A stretch of DNA of 36,307 nucleotides from Azospirillum endophyticum (GTDB lineage: Bacteria; Pseudomonadota; Alphaproteobacteria; Azospirillales; Azospirillaceae): assembly GCF_016595245.1 (NCBI RefSeq), contig NZ_JAENHM010000080.1, positions 1 through 36,307 of the forward strand, given 5' to 3'. A model generated the notes under the pieces. It worked only from the letters and a program-made list of their open reading frames with translations. It did no database searches and had not been told where the DNA came from. A program made the position numbers and the translations under genes. Shown here piece by piece: positions 9,061 through 16,690 of the stretch; within the stretch, counting starts at the first letter, position 1; the number at the start of each line of letters is the position of its first letter.

Positions 9061-9103
9061 GAAGGGCCGCCGCCCCTGATCGGAGCGGCGGGCCTTCGTT
9101 TTT
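9061..9103 (+). terminator. Intrinsic terminator after the small gene at 8772
   Basis: GAAGGGCCGCCGC at 9061-9073 pairs with GCGGCGGGCCTTC at 9085-9097 (one mismatch in 13, 11-nt loop) and is followed by GTTTTT at 9098-9103. It fits plus-strand termination 38 nt after the stop codon. Confidence 0.8.
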
Positions 9104-9129
9104 CAGGCGGTACGGAGCCCGCCGTCCCG

Positions 9130-9420
9130 TCAGTGACGAAGCTGGACGCGGCCGCCGTTCATGCGCGCGTCGTCGACGCGGACGATGACGGGGAGGCCGC
9201 GCAGGAAGGCGGCGCCGGTGTCGGTCGCCTCGACCAGGACATGGCCCTGGCGGTCCTGGCCGCGCAAACGGGCCTCGGTCGCCATGCCGGCATTGCGGAC
9301 GGCGGCCGACAGTTCGGACACGGCCTTCCAGATGCGGGCGCGGTGTTCGGCGGCGCTGGCGCAGCCTGTCGCATCGGCGGCGGCCAGCGTTACGGTAAAG
9401 GAATGAAGCTCGATCGCCAT
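9130..9420 (-). CDS. Small hypothetical protein
   Basis: 96 residues, MAIELHSFTVTLAAADATGC at the start, with a helical middle (RARIWKAVSELSAAVRNAGM) flanked by beta-like segments, a small alpha/beta fold without signal or membrane segment. No family recognised. The ribosome site is weak. The amino-acid composition is protein-like and the frame is the only plausible one on either strand here. It may share a transcript with the 82-residue gene upstream on the same strand (93-bp gap). Confidence 0.55.
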   Translation of the reverse strand: MAIELHSFTVTLAAADATGCASAAEHRARIWKAVSELSAAVRNAGMATEARLRGQDRQGHVLVEATDTGAAFLRGLPVIVRVDDARMNGGRVQLRH

Positions 9421-9513
9421 GGTGGCACCACGGAACTTGGAGTGCGGGATTGTAAAACCCGGATCGTTCCGGCCATCGGCCGGATACGGCGCCGGCCCTT
9501 GGGATCGAGAAAC

Positions 9514-9762
9514 TCAGTCGTAACGGGGAAGCTTCGACAGGACGATGTCGCTGATGAGGCCGCGGAGCTGGCTGACCGGGAGTTGTTCGACCGGAATGCT
9601 CACGGCGCGGGCGTAGGTCTCGCAGACGTGCCAGACGTGGTCGGGTTCGACCAGGATGTGCCGGGCGAGATCTTGGTCATCGGCGTTCGCCCGACCGGGG
9701 AGCGCCTTTTCGCAGGCCAGAGCGGTTTGCACCATGTCGCTGGCCAAAGTGTGCAGATTCAT
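9514..9762 (-). CDS. Small hypothetical protein
   Basis: 82 residues from the ATG at 9760-9762 (MNLHTLASDMVQTALACEKA), ending SDIVLSKLPRYD. The frame is open further upstream, but this ATG has GGGAAGG 8 nt before it and the upstream extension looks untranslated. The protein is soluble and mostly helical, with two Cys (ACEK and HVCET) and no recognised domain. A possible promoter lies at 9807-9835. Confidence 0.6.
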   Translation of the reverse strand: MNLHTLASDMVQTALACEKALPGRANADDQDLARHILVEPDHVWHVCETYARAVSIPVEQLPVSQLRGLISDIVLSKLPRYD

Positions 9763-9806
9763 GGATGGCACCTTCCCATGCTCGGGAATTGGTTGGGGAC
9801 ACGAAC

Positions 9807-9835
9807 AGATTAGGCTTTCGGACCAGCTTTCACAA
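9807..9835 (-). promoter_or_regulatory. Possible sigma-70 promoter for the gene at 9514-9762
   Basis: Read on the minus strand: TTGTGA (9835-9830), a 17-nt spacer, and TAATCT (9812-9807). This would start transcription about 38 nt before the ATG. The match to consensus is only moderate. Confidence 0.35.
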
Positions 9836-10085
9836 CGGTATCTATGACGTTCGGCTGTGACAATTAGACGTTTGATCCAGCCGGGCGCCTCGACGAGACC
9901 GTCGGGAACCATGCCTATAGCGGCATCAACATAGGTCGGGAAGAATTATTCCGCCCGTGACCGTTTCGCGGGGCAGACGCGGCGGATTCCGACCGGGGTC
10001 CTCGGCGATCTCCTCTTGCGCCGAGTCCGCTTTTCCACATGGGCCGAGCGTGCTTCTGCACATGGGGAGAGACGCCGTCCGCCGC
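9836..10085. other. Intergenic DNA, nothing recognised
   Basis: I see no gene or strong hairpin between the possible promoter at 9807-9835 and the stop codon of the exported protein gene at 10086. The octamer CACATGGG occurs twice, at about 10037 and 10060, without an obvious role. Confidence 0.4.
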
Positions 10086-10613
10086 TCAGGTCCGGATCAG
10101 CCCGTCCTGCTTCGGCGGTTCCGCCGAGGGGGACGGCGCGGGCGTCGGCGATGGGGCGGCGGGTGGCGTCAGCTGCCAGTTGTCCAGCGCCCGCCTCAAG
10201 GAGTCGAGCCCGGCACCGGCCGAGGATTTCGCCTCGTCGGCGGCGCGGGTGATGGCGGCGCAGAGGGCGGCGCGGCGCTTGGGATCGTCGCGGCTTTCCT
10301 CCAGCGCCCGGCCGACATCGTCGGTGGTGCCGCCTTTGGCGTCGGGCGGCGCCGTCTTCGGATCGATGCCCAGCAGCGGCAGCAGATACTCCCGGCCCTT
10401 CTCGCGTGCCACCGCAACGGCCTTGTCGCCGAACCGCTCCGCCGCCGCCAGCCCGGTGTCCCAGGCGCCGAGTGCCGCCGAGACGGTCGGGCTGCAGCGG
10501 CCTGCCGGATCCTCCGGCGGCGCCGTCTGGGCATGCAGCGGTGCGGCACACAGCAGCAGGGCGGCGAATGCCGGCGCTGCAAGGTGGCAATTGGGCTTGA
10601 GCAGGCGCGTCAT
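10086..10613 (-). CDS. Exported (periplasmic) hypothetical protein
   Basis: 175 residues from the ATG at 10611-10613. The N-terminus MTRLLKPNCHLAAPAFAALL continues LCAAPLHAQ, a classic Sec signal peptide with predicted cleavage after HAQ. The mature part is helical, holds two Cys (GRCSP and AALCAAI), and ends in a Pro/Ala/Ser-rich tail (TPPAAPSPTPAPSPSAEPP). The family is not recognised. The frame stays open upstream to 10775, but the signal peptide position favours this start, although no good Shine-Dalgarno is visible. The upstream region contains the Pho-box-like array at 10776-10804, oriented toward this gene, so phosphate starvation may induce it; this is inference. Confidence 0.65.
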   Translation of the reverse strand: MTRLLKPNCHLAAPAFAALLLCAAPLHAQTAPPEDPAGRCSPTVSAALGAWDTGLAAAERFGDKAVAVAREKGREYLLPLLGIDPKTAPPDAKGGTTDDVGRALEESRDDPKRRAALCAAITRAADEAKSSAGAGLDSLRRALDNWQLTPPAAPSPTPAPSPSAEPPKQDGLIRT

Positions 10614-10775
10614 GCTGGAGAACCCTGTGGTCGAAGGGGGCTTTCGGGTCAATTGGGGAGGCGGCCGTAAGCTTTCCATAGGCTTCCACCCCCAGCTGCC
10701 CATGGGCCCTGCCCCAACCGGTTCGGCCGGCGAAAAGCGGTCCTGTGCCGCGACCTGTGGCGATTTTGCTACCAA

Positions 10776-10804
10776 ATGACTGTTTCATGACCTTTACATG
10801 ACAT
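10776..10804 (-). promoter_or_regulatory. Three-repeat Pho-box-like array
   Basis: On the minus strand there are three heptamers, ATGTCAT, AGGTCAT and CAGTCAT, separated by the AT-rich tetramers GTAA and GAAA. They lie at 10804-10798, 10793-10787 and 10782-10776, an exact 11-nt period. PhoB boxes consist of CTGTCAT-like heptamers with 4-nt spacers, so this is a strong match. The array lies between the exported-protein gene (minus) and the DUF47-pit genes (plus, start 88 nt away). In Sinorhizobium meliloti the equivalent orfA-pit operon is repressed by PhoB through such a site. Confidence 0.75.
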
Positions 10805-10891
10805 GCCGTCGCTGCACCGCACCGCGAAGCGTGGTAAGAGCAGCCCGGAATTTCACCGGTTCCATACTCAATCCAGGCGAGTCACCGTCCC

Positions 10892-11536
10892 ATGCTGCTG
10901 CGCGCATTCCGTTCGCTGATGCCGAAGGAGGAACGCTTCGTCGACCAGTTCGTCGAGCAGGCCCGCCATATCGTGGCAGCATCCATTGCGCTGGAAGCGG
11001 TGATGGACTCCGGACCGGACGACCGCGCGCAGAAGATCGCCGCGCTGAAGCGGGTGGAGAAGGACGCCGACCGCATCGCCAAGGATGCCGGGCGCGACCT
11101 GCACCGCGCCTTCATCACGCCGTTCGACCGCTCCGACATCCTGGCGCTGATCAACGCGCTGGACGACGCCATCGACCTGATGGACGAGGTGCCGCGCCAT
11201 GCCGGCCTCTATGGGGTCGAGGTGTTCGACGAGTCGATGCGACGCTCCGTCGCCCTGATCCGCCAGCAGGCCGACGTGATAGTGGAGTTGATGCCGCTGC
11301 TGGGCTCGATCGCCCGCAACGCCGAGCGGATCGACCATCTCTGCGGCCGGCTGTCCGACCTGGAGGACGAGGCCGACGACGTGCTGCGCGACGCGCTGAA
11401 GGCGCTGATCGCGGAGAAGCCGGACATGATCGCCTTCCTCGGCCGGCGCGAGCTGTACGAGATGCTGGAGGCGGTGACCGACCGCTGCGACGACGTCGGC
11501 GACCTGGTCGCGGGCATCACGCTCGATCAGGTCTGA
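10892..11536 (+). CDS. DUF47 (PhoU-like) protein paired with the phosphate transporter
   Basis: 214 residues, MLLRAFRSLMPKEERFVDQF at the start, all-helical, with charged heptads typical of the DUF47/TIGR00153 family (for example RVEKDADRIAKDAGRDLHRA near 60 and FDRSDILALINALDDAIDLM near 88). These proteins resemble PhoU and are nearly always encoded next to pit; in S. meliloti this gene is called orfA. They are thought to modulate PiT activity, perhaps through metal-bound oligomers. It lies 13 nt upstream of pit on the same strand, a clear operon, and downstream of a Pho-box-like array. Confidence 0.9.
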   Translation: MLLRAFRSLMPKEERFVDQFVEQARHIVAASIALEAVMDSGPDDRAQKIAALKRVEKDADRIAKDAGRDLHRAFITPFDRSDILALINALDDAIDLMDEVPRHAGLYGVEVFDESMRRSVALIRQQADVIVELMPLLGSIARNAERIDHLCGRLSDLEDEADDVLRDALKALIAEKPDMIAFLGRRELYEMLEAVTDRCDDVGDLVAGITLDQV

Positions 11537-11549
11537 GGCGGCCGCGGTC

Positions 11550-12563
11550 ATGGAGGCCCTGCAACTCGGCCTGCCGGCGATCGTCGTCATCATCCTGGTG
11601 GCGCTCGCCTTCGACTTCATCAACGGCCTGCACGACGCGGCGAACTCCATCGCCACGGTGGTGTCGACCCGCGTGCTGTCGCCCAAGCTGGCGGTGCTGT
11701 GGGCGGCCTTCTTCAACTTCATCGCCTTCCTGTTCTTCGGCCTGCATGTCGCCACCACCATCGGCACCGGCTTGGTCGATCCGCTGGTGATGGATCCGGC
11801 GGTGATCCTGGCGGCGCTGATCGGCGCCATCGGCTGGAACCTGATCACCTGGTGGCTCGGGCTGCCGTCCTCGTCCTCGCACGCGCTGGTCGGCGGCATC
11901 GCCGGGGCCGGCATCGCCAAGGCGGGGTTCGGCGCCATCATCGCCAGCGGATTCACCAAGACCGCGGTCGCCATCGTGCTGTCGCCGGGCATCGGCCTGC
12001 TGCTGGCCCTGCTGCTGATGCTGGTGCTGTCCTGGGCGCTGCGGCGGGCCGCCCCCTTCACGGTGGACCGGCAGTTCCGCCATTGGCAGCTTGTCTCGGC
12101 GGCGCTGTACAGCCTGGGCCATGGCGGCAACGACGCTCAGAAGACGATGGGCATCATCGCCGTGCTGCTGTTCAGCCAGGGCATGCTGGGCGACAGCTTC
12201 CACGTTCCCTTCTGGGTCATCATCGCCTGCCAGATCGCGATGGGGCTGGGCACGATGATGGGCGGCTGGCGCATCGTCCGCACCATGGGCTCGCGCATCA
12301 CCGACCTGAAGCCCTACCAGGGCTTCTGCGCCGAGACGGCCGGCGCCATCACCCTGTTCGGCGCGACCTGGCTCGGCATCCCGGTGTCGACCACTCACAC
12401 CATCACCGGCGCCATCGTCGGCGTCGGGTCCGCCCGCCGCACCTCGGCGGTGCGCTGGGGCCTGGCCGGCCGAATCGTCTGGGCCTGGGTGCTGACGATT
12501 CCCGCCTCCGGCATCGTCGCCTGGCTGTCCTACATGGTGGTGGCCGGCGTGCTGCGCCCGTAA
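11550..12563 (+). CDS. pit: PiT-family inorganic phosphate transporter
   Basis: 337 residues with about ten membrane segments. Both PiT signature repeats are present: DFINGLHDAANSIATVVSTR near residue 21 and GHGGNDAQKTMGII near 190. The helical LPSSSSHALVGG and the C-terminal GIPVSTTHTITGA are also family hallmarks. The protein imports phosphate as a neutral metal-phosphate complex with protons, the low-affinity, high-capacity route used when phosphate is plentiful. Its length fits the compact bacterial PiT type. It is the second gene of the DUF47-pit operon, and the upstream PhoB-like site suggests repression under phosphate starvation. Confidence 0.95.
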   Translation: MEALQLGLPAIVVIILVALAFDFINGLHDAANSIATVVSTRVLSPKLAVLWAAFFNFIAFLFFGLHVATTIGTGLVDPLVMDPAVILAALIGAIGWNLITWWLGLPSSSSHALVGGIAGAGIAKAGFGAIIASGFTKTAVAIVLSPGIGLLLALLLMLVLSWALRRAAPFTVDRQFRHWQLVSAALYSLGHGGNDAQKTMGIIAVLLFSQGMLGDSFHVPFWVIIACQIAMGLGTMMGGWRIVRTMGSRITDLKPYQGFCAETAGAITLFGATWLGIPVSTTHTITGAIVGVGSARRTSAVRWGLAGRIVWAWVLTIPASGIVAWLSYMVVAGVLRP

Positions 12564-12583
12564 CGGCGCCGCCGCAGCCCACC

Positions 12584-12604
12584 CGCCGCCCTTCGGGGGC
12601 GGCG
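12584..12604 (+). terminator. Hairpin after pit, possible terminator
   Basis: CGCCGCCC at 12584-12591 pairs with GGGCGGCG at 12597-12604 around TTCGG. It lies 20 nt after the pit stop. No T-tract follows, so termination is uncertain. Confidence 0.4.
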
Positions 12605-12727
12605 AATCGGGAAGAGAACACGGCGCGAACGGCGGGGCGGACGGATAAGGCCTTCGTGATGCAGCGCGGCCTTGACCCGCAAGGGCGGGAACGGCAGGAT
12701 CGGTCCGGTGGAGACAGGATACCGGTC

Positions 12728-13093
12728 ATGCCGCATATCGAACGCACCGACCAAGGCGAGCAGTATGTGCTTCCCGGCACCGAACGCCGGACGGCTCCCG
12801 GCTTGCCCTATGCGGCGGAAGCCGACGGCCAGCTGACCCTGCATTTCTACGCCCCGCCCGACAAGTCCGAACGCCGCCCCCGCCCGACGTCGGGGCGCAG
12901 CCTCGCGGCCGCTTCCTTGTCCGCAACCCAGATGGCTGCCGCCCAGATGGCAGGCGCGCCGCTGCCGGCCGGTCCGGCGATTCCTCCGGCCCAGATGGCG
13001 GGGCAGGCGGTCCCGGCGATGAGCGACGCCGCGCCGCAAAGCCTGTTCGGCCGCCGCCTCGCCCATTTCCCGCACGTGTTCGAGCAGCCCTGA
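12728..13093 (+). CDS. Small hypothetical protein with a low-complexity tail
   Basis: 121 residues from the ATG at 12728, with GGAGACAGG upstream. The N-terminal part (MPHIERTDQGEQYVLPGTER, then DGQLTLHFYAPPDK) looks like a short folded module. From about residue 55 it becomes Ala/Pro/Met-rich with repeated QMA units (TQMAAAQMAGAPL, AQMAGQ), probably disordered. No signal peptide, membrane segment or recognised domain. A longer frame reaching back into pit is an artefact of the overlapping frame. The gene follows pit by 164 nt and is convergent with the hybrid kinase gene. Confidence 0.6.
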   Translation: MPHIERTDQGEQYVLPGTERRTAPGLPYAAEADGQLTLHFYAPPDKSERRPRPTSGRSLAAASLSATQMAAAQMAGAPLPAGPAIPPAQMAGQAVPAMSDAAPQSLFGRRLAHFPHVFEQP

Positions 13094-13139
13094 ACGGCCT
13101 GGATGGACGGCCCCGGGTGAACCGCCCTGCCGGCCGCCC

Positions 13140-15962
13140 TCAGGCTGCGCCGGTGCGGTTCCGTCCGGCCTCCAGGATGCGGGCCACCTGGCGCAGCAGG
13201 GTTTCGCGGTCGTAAGGCTTGCCGATGTGCCCGTTCATCCCGGCATCGCGACATTGGCGCCGTTCCGTATCGGACGACCCCGCGGTCAGCGCCAGGATCG
13301 GCAGGCTCCCCCGTGGCGGGGGCAGCGCGCGGATGGCGCGGCTGGCCTCCAGCCCATCCATGCCCGGCATCTGCACGTCCATCAGAACGAGGTCGTAGTC
13401 CCGGGATTCTACCGCCTGGACCGCAGCCGCTCCGTCGGCCACCAGATCGATGGCATAGCCGCTGTCGCGGAACAGGGCGGCCAGCAATTCGCGATTGATC
13501 GACAGATCCTCGGCGATCAGCAGGCGCGGCGGTCCGGAAGGTCGCATGGCCGATGCCGGGATGGCCGATGCCGGGGCAACCGGCGTTGGAGCTGCCGGCG
13601 TCGGGGCTGCCGACCCTGCCCGCCGTCCGGCGATGCGGACCAGTTGCCGGCGCAGATCCTCGATGGAAAAGGGCTTGGCGATCATCGCCACGTCGGGCCC
13701 GAAGGCGGCGGGGATGCCCACGGCATGGGCGGCGAAGCCCGAAGCCAGCAGCACGGGCAGGCCGGGACGCAAGCGGGTGGCCTGTCGCGCCAGCTCCGTG
13801 CCGTCCATGCCCGGCGGCATGACGACGTCGCTCAGCAGCAGATCGAGCCTTTCCTGTCCGTCCAGCACCACGAGCGCCTCGTTGGCGTTGGCCGCCGCGA
13901 TCACCCGGTGCCCCCAGCCGCGCAGCAAGCCGGCCACCATGTCGCGCACGGTCGGGTCGTCATCCACCAGCAGGATCGACAGCGGCACCGTGGTCGATCC
14001 CGGGAGGGGGGCAGAGGGCATTGCGGGAGCGGGCTGAAGCATCAGGCCGCCCTCCGCGCCGCCGCCGACGCCGGTTCGGCCGGACCGGGGCGGCTTGTCC
14101 GTCGTCGCCGACAGCGACTCCGATGCGGCATGCGCCGCCGAACCGGGCTCCGCCGGCAGCAGGCGTCCGGCGGGCAGGCGCACCGTCACCGTGGTGCCGA
14201 CACCCAGCGTGCTGTGCAGCGCCAGGGTGCCGCCATGCAGCTCGACCAGCCGCTTGGTCAGCGGCAGGCCCAGTCCGGCGCCCTCCACCCTGCGGTTGGC
14301 GGCAGTCTCGACACGGGTGAAGGGTTCCAGCACGCGGTCGACATCCTCGGGCGGGATGCCCAGCCCGGTGTCGGTGACGCGGATCACCGGCAGGCCCTCC
14401 TCGATGGCGGCCGACAGCGTCACCGACCCGCCCGACGGCGTGTATTTCACCCCGTTGGCGATCAGGTTCAGCAGGATCTGGCGAATGCGGCGGTCGTCGC
14501 CGCGCAGCTGCCGCGCCGCCGGCGCCACCGCCGCCGCCAGCAGCACGCCGGCGCGTTCGGCCCGCGGGGTCAGCATGCGGACGGCGAAGTCGGCGGCCTC
14601 CTCCAGGTCGCAGGGCCCCTCCTCGATCGTCAGCGCCCCGGCTTCGGCGCGCGCATGGTCGAGGATCTCATTGATCAGTTCCAGCACATGCTGGCCGCTG
14701 TCGCGGACATTGGCGGCATATTGCCGGTAGGTCGGCGTGCCGATCGGCCCCTCCGCCTCGCGGGCGATCAGGTCGGCGAAGCCGATCACCGCGTTCAGCG
14801 GGGTGCGCAGCTCATGGCTCAGCCCGGCCAGGAACTCGCCCTTGGCGCGGTTGGCGGCCTCGGCGGCCCGGCGTGCGGCCTCCGCCATGTCGCGGGCATG
14901 GTCGAGGGCGGCGGCAAGCCTGGCGCTCTCGTCGCGTTCGGCGCTGGTCCGCTCCACGGCGGTCCGCGCCTCGGCCAGCGCCACCTGCGCCTTGCGCTCG
15001 CGGTCGAGATAGCGCAGGCCCCAAGCCAGCATCCCGAGGATCGCCAGCAGCCCGACGACGGTCTCCAGCACCGTGTGCAGGGTGCGGGTGCGCCATTCGG
15101 CCATCGCCTCGTCCCGGTCGATGCCGGTCAGCACCACCAGCCCATAGTCGCCGACCGTCCGGTAGGCGGCGATGCGCAGCACCCCGTCCAGCACCGACGG
15201 CGACAGATACTGTCCTTCCGGCGCCTCGGGCAGCTTGGACCGGAACAGCGGTCCGGTGGCGACCGACCGTCCGGCCGAGGCCTCGGTCGCCGGGCGGCGG
15301 GCGACGACCTCACCGTTCGGGCGGTAGACGCCGACCAGCGGATCGAACGCGAATCCCAGCATGGAGTAGAAGTCGATCAGGGAGTCCACCCGGATCGACA
15401 CGGATGCCACCCCGACGAACCGCCCCTCGTCGTCATGCAGGGCACGGGAGACCGGGAAGACCAGCGGCTGGCCGCCGTTCCGTGCCGGCTGGGCCGCGCC
15501 GATGTGCAGGCGCATCCCGCCGCGCAGGGACTCCAGTCCGGCCGGATCGGCGAAGCCGGCGATGCGGTTGGGGAAGCTGCCCGATTCCAGCACCGTCCGT
15601 CCGTCGGCGTCATGGATCCAGATCGCGTCCGCGCCATCGACCTGGGCGGCATATTCGCGCAGCCTGGACCAATGCTTCAGATCGCGGACGTTCCGGGGAC
15701 CGCCGGCCTCCGCCACCATGCCCGCGGTCTGGTCGAGCGCGATGTCGGCGGTGCGGATGGTGCGGTGGACATGGTCGTCGACAAGTCGGGCCATGTCCCG
15801 GACCATGGCGAAGCGGTGCTGCAGCGTGTCCCGATAGTCGAAATAGATCCTATGGCCGGCGTTGCCGGCCAATGCGGCCAGCACGACCACCACCACCAGC
15901 GCGCCCCGTAGGAAGCGTCCCACACATCCCCCTTTTTGTGCCGATGCGCGATGCGGCCCCAT
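13140..15962 (-). CDS. Cache-domain hybrid histidine kinase with two receiver domains
   Basis: 940 residues. A first membrane segment (GALVVVVVLAALAGNAGHRI) is followed by a periplasmic dCache/PDC-type sensor (about 40-285) and a second membrane segment (VLETVVGLLAILGMLAWGLR). A coiled-coil then leads to HisKA with His383 in LSHELRTPLN, an ATPase domain (LIANGVKYTPSG, TDTGLGIP, GAGLGLPLTK), receiver 1 (Asp712 in LLLSDVVMPP), an Ala/Pro linker of repeated PTPAAP-like units, and receiver 2 (Asp862 in LVLMDVQMPGMDG). Start uncertain: the ATG at 15962 lacks a ribosome site, while a GTG at 15923 has AAGGGGG just upstream, giving 927 residues. It is orphan, without an adjacent response-regulator or output gene, so its target is unknown. 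Confidence 0.9.
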   Translation of the reverse strand: MGPHRASAQKGGCVGRFLRGALVVVVVLAALAGNAGHRIYFDYRDTLQHRFAMVRDMARLVDDHVHRTIRTADIALDQTAGMVAEAGGPRNVRDLKHWSRLREYAAQVDGADAIWIHDADGRTVLESGSFPNRIAGFADPAGLESLRGGMRLHIGAAQPARNGGQPLVFPVSRALHDDEGRFVGVASVSIRVDSLIDFYSMLGFAFDPLVGVYRPNGEVVARRPATEASAGRSVATGPLFRSKLPEAPEGQYLSPSVLDGVLRIAAYRTVGDYGLVVLTGIDRDEAMAEWRTRTLHTVLETVVGLLAILGMLAWGLRYLDRERKAQVALAEARTAVERTSAERDESARLAAALDHARDMAEAARRAAEAANRAKGEFLAGLSHELRTPLNAVIGFADLIAREAEGPIGTPTYRQYAANVRDSGQHVLELINEILDHARAEAGALTIEEGPCDLEEAADFAVRMLTPRAERAGVLLAAAVAPAARQLRGDDRRIRQILLNLIANGVKYTPSGGSVTLSAAIEEGLPVIRVTDTGLGIPPEDVDRVLEPFTRVETAANRRVEGAGLGLPLTKRLVELHGGTLALHSTLGVGTTVTVRLPAGRLLPAEPGSAAHAASESLSATTDKPPRSGRTGVGGGAEGGLMLQPAPAMPSAPLPGSTTVPLSILLVDDDPTVRDMVAGLLRGWGHRVIAAANANEALVVLDGQERLDLLLSDVVMPPGMDGTELARQATRLRPGLPVLLASGFAAHAVGIPAAFGPDVAMIAKPFSIEDLRRQLVRIAGRRAGSAAPTPAAPTPVAPASAIPASAMRPSGPPRLLIAEDLSINRELLAALFRDSGYAIDLVADGAAAVQAVESRDYDLVLMDVQMPGMDGLEASRAIRALPPPRGSLPILALTAGSSDTERRQCRDAGMNGHIGKPYDRETLLRQVARILEAGRNRTGAA

Positions 15963-16215
15963 CGACGCTTCGGGGGCAAACTATCATGAATCCCCTGGGG
16001 CCGGTGCGGTATTCGACGGAGCGCACCCTTGGGGTTTGTCCCGATGCCCGCATCGTCCGCAGCGATGATGGCGCCGGAAGGGCGGCGGCGCGGAGGGGGC
16101 CGCCGACCGAGGCCTTTCGCCGGACCCGGTGGAAAAATCACCCCTGCGCCGTCTTGCACGGCTTTCCCCATGGGCCCAAATGCGCGGGCATCCGAACCAT
16201 AAGGGAGGCCGAAGG

Positions 16216-16641
16216 ATGGGGCTGTTCGATATGTTCAAGGGCAACGCGCCGCTGGAGATGAATCCGCGGCGTGCGCTGGTGGTGTCGCTGGTCTACTGCA
16301 TGGGATCCGATGGCGAGATCGATCCGGAGGAGGTCGGCCATCTCGTCTCCGTCCTCGGCCGCCGGGCCTCGCGCGAGGAGCTGGACGGCTGCCTCAAATA
16401 TGCACGCGGCACCCCGCCGGACAGCTTCCTGGCCGAGGTGACGCCGAAGCTGAACCAGCAGCAGCGGCTGTGCATCCTGCTGAACATGATCGACAGCGCC
16501 ATGGCCGACGGCGAGGCCGAGCAGGGCGAGCGCGACCTGATCATCCGCTTCCAGCAGGCCTTCGGCTTCGACGACGCGACGTTGCGGCCCTATTTCGAGG
16601 CGCTGACGGCGAAGAACAGCCGGTCCGTGCTGGACGCCTGA
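16216..16641 (+). CDS. TerB-fold (tellurite-resistance-B-like) protein
   Basis: 141 residues starting MGLFDMFKGNAPLEMNPRRA, with GGGAGG 7 nt before the ATG. Two helical repeats with acidic metal-binding-like loops (YCMGSDGEIDPEEVGHLVSV and MIDSAMADGEAEQGERDLII) match the TerB/DjlA-N fold. TerB-domain proteins are cytosolic, bind divalent metal ions and sit at the membrane face in stress-response complexes. There are no other ter genes beside it here (the TerC at 31967 is distant), so a tellurite role is not implied. It is divergent from the hybrid kinase across 253 nt and ends at a strong bidirectional hairpin. Confidence 0.75.
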   Translation: MGLFDMFKGNAPLEMNPRRALVVSLVYCMGSDGEIDPEEVGHLVSVLGRRASREELDGCLKYARGTPPDSFLAEVTPKLNQQQRLCILLNMIDSAMADGEAEQGERDLIIRFQQAFGFDDATLRPYFEALTAKNSRSVLDA

Positions 16642-16647
16642 GGATGA

Positions 16648-16684
16648 TCGCCCCCTCCCCAGCCTTTGCGAAGGGAGGGGGCGA
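16648..16684. terminator. Bidirectional hairpin between the TerB-like gene and lysA
   Basis: TCGCCCCCTCCC at 16648-16659 is perfectly complementary to 16673-16684, with a 13-nt loop. It sits in the 49-nt gap between two convergent stop codons. T-tracts are poor (CGTCGTTT on the plus side), so it may protect 3' ends as much as terminate. Confidence 0.6.
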
Positions 16685-16690
16685 CGTCGT

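Noticed and set aside
9766..9784. Sigma-54-type promoter (TGGCAC followed by a TGC)
   Set aside because: The distance between the GG and GC elements is one base too long, and the flanks do not fit the consensus.
9946..10788. 280-codon minus-strand frame over the exported protein gene
   Set aside because: The other minus frame has a clear signal peptide and protein-like composition; this one is Arg/Gly-rich.
13227..15911. 894-codon plus-strand frame opposite the Cache hybrid kinase
   Set aside because: Antisense shadow: the minus strand encodes a complete kinase with all motifs, and the plus frame has none.
16216..16641. Tellurite-resistance (ter) system
   Set aside because: Only isolated TerB-fold and TerC-superfamily genes are present, 15 kb apart, with no terA, terD or terZ neighbours.
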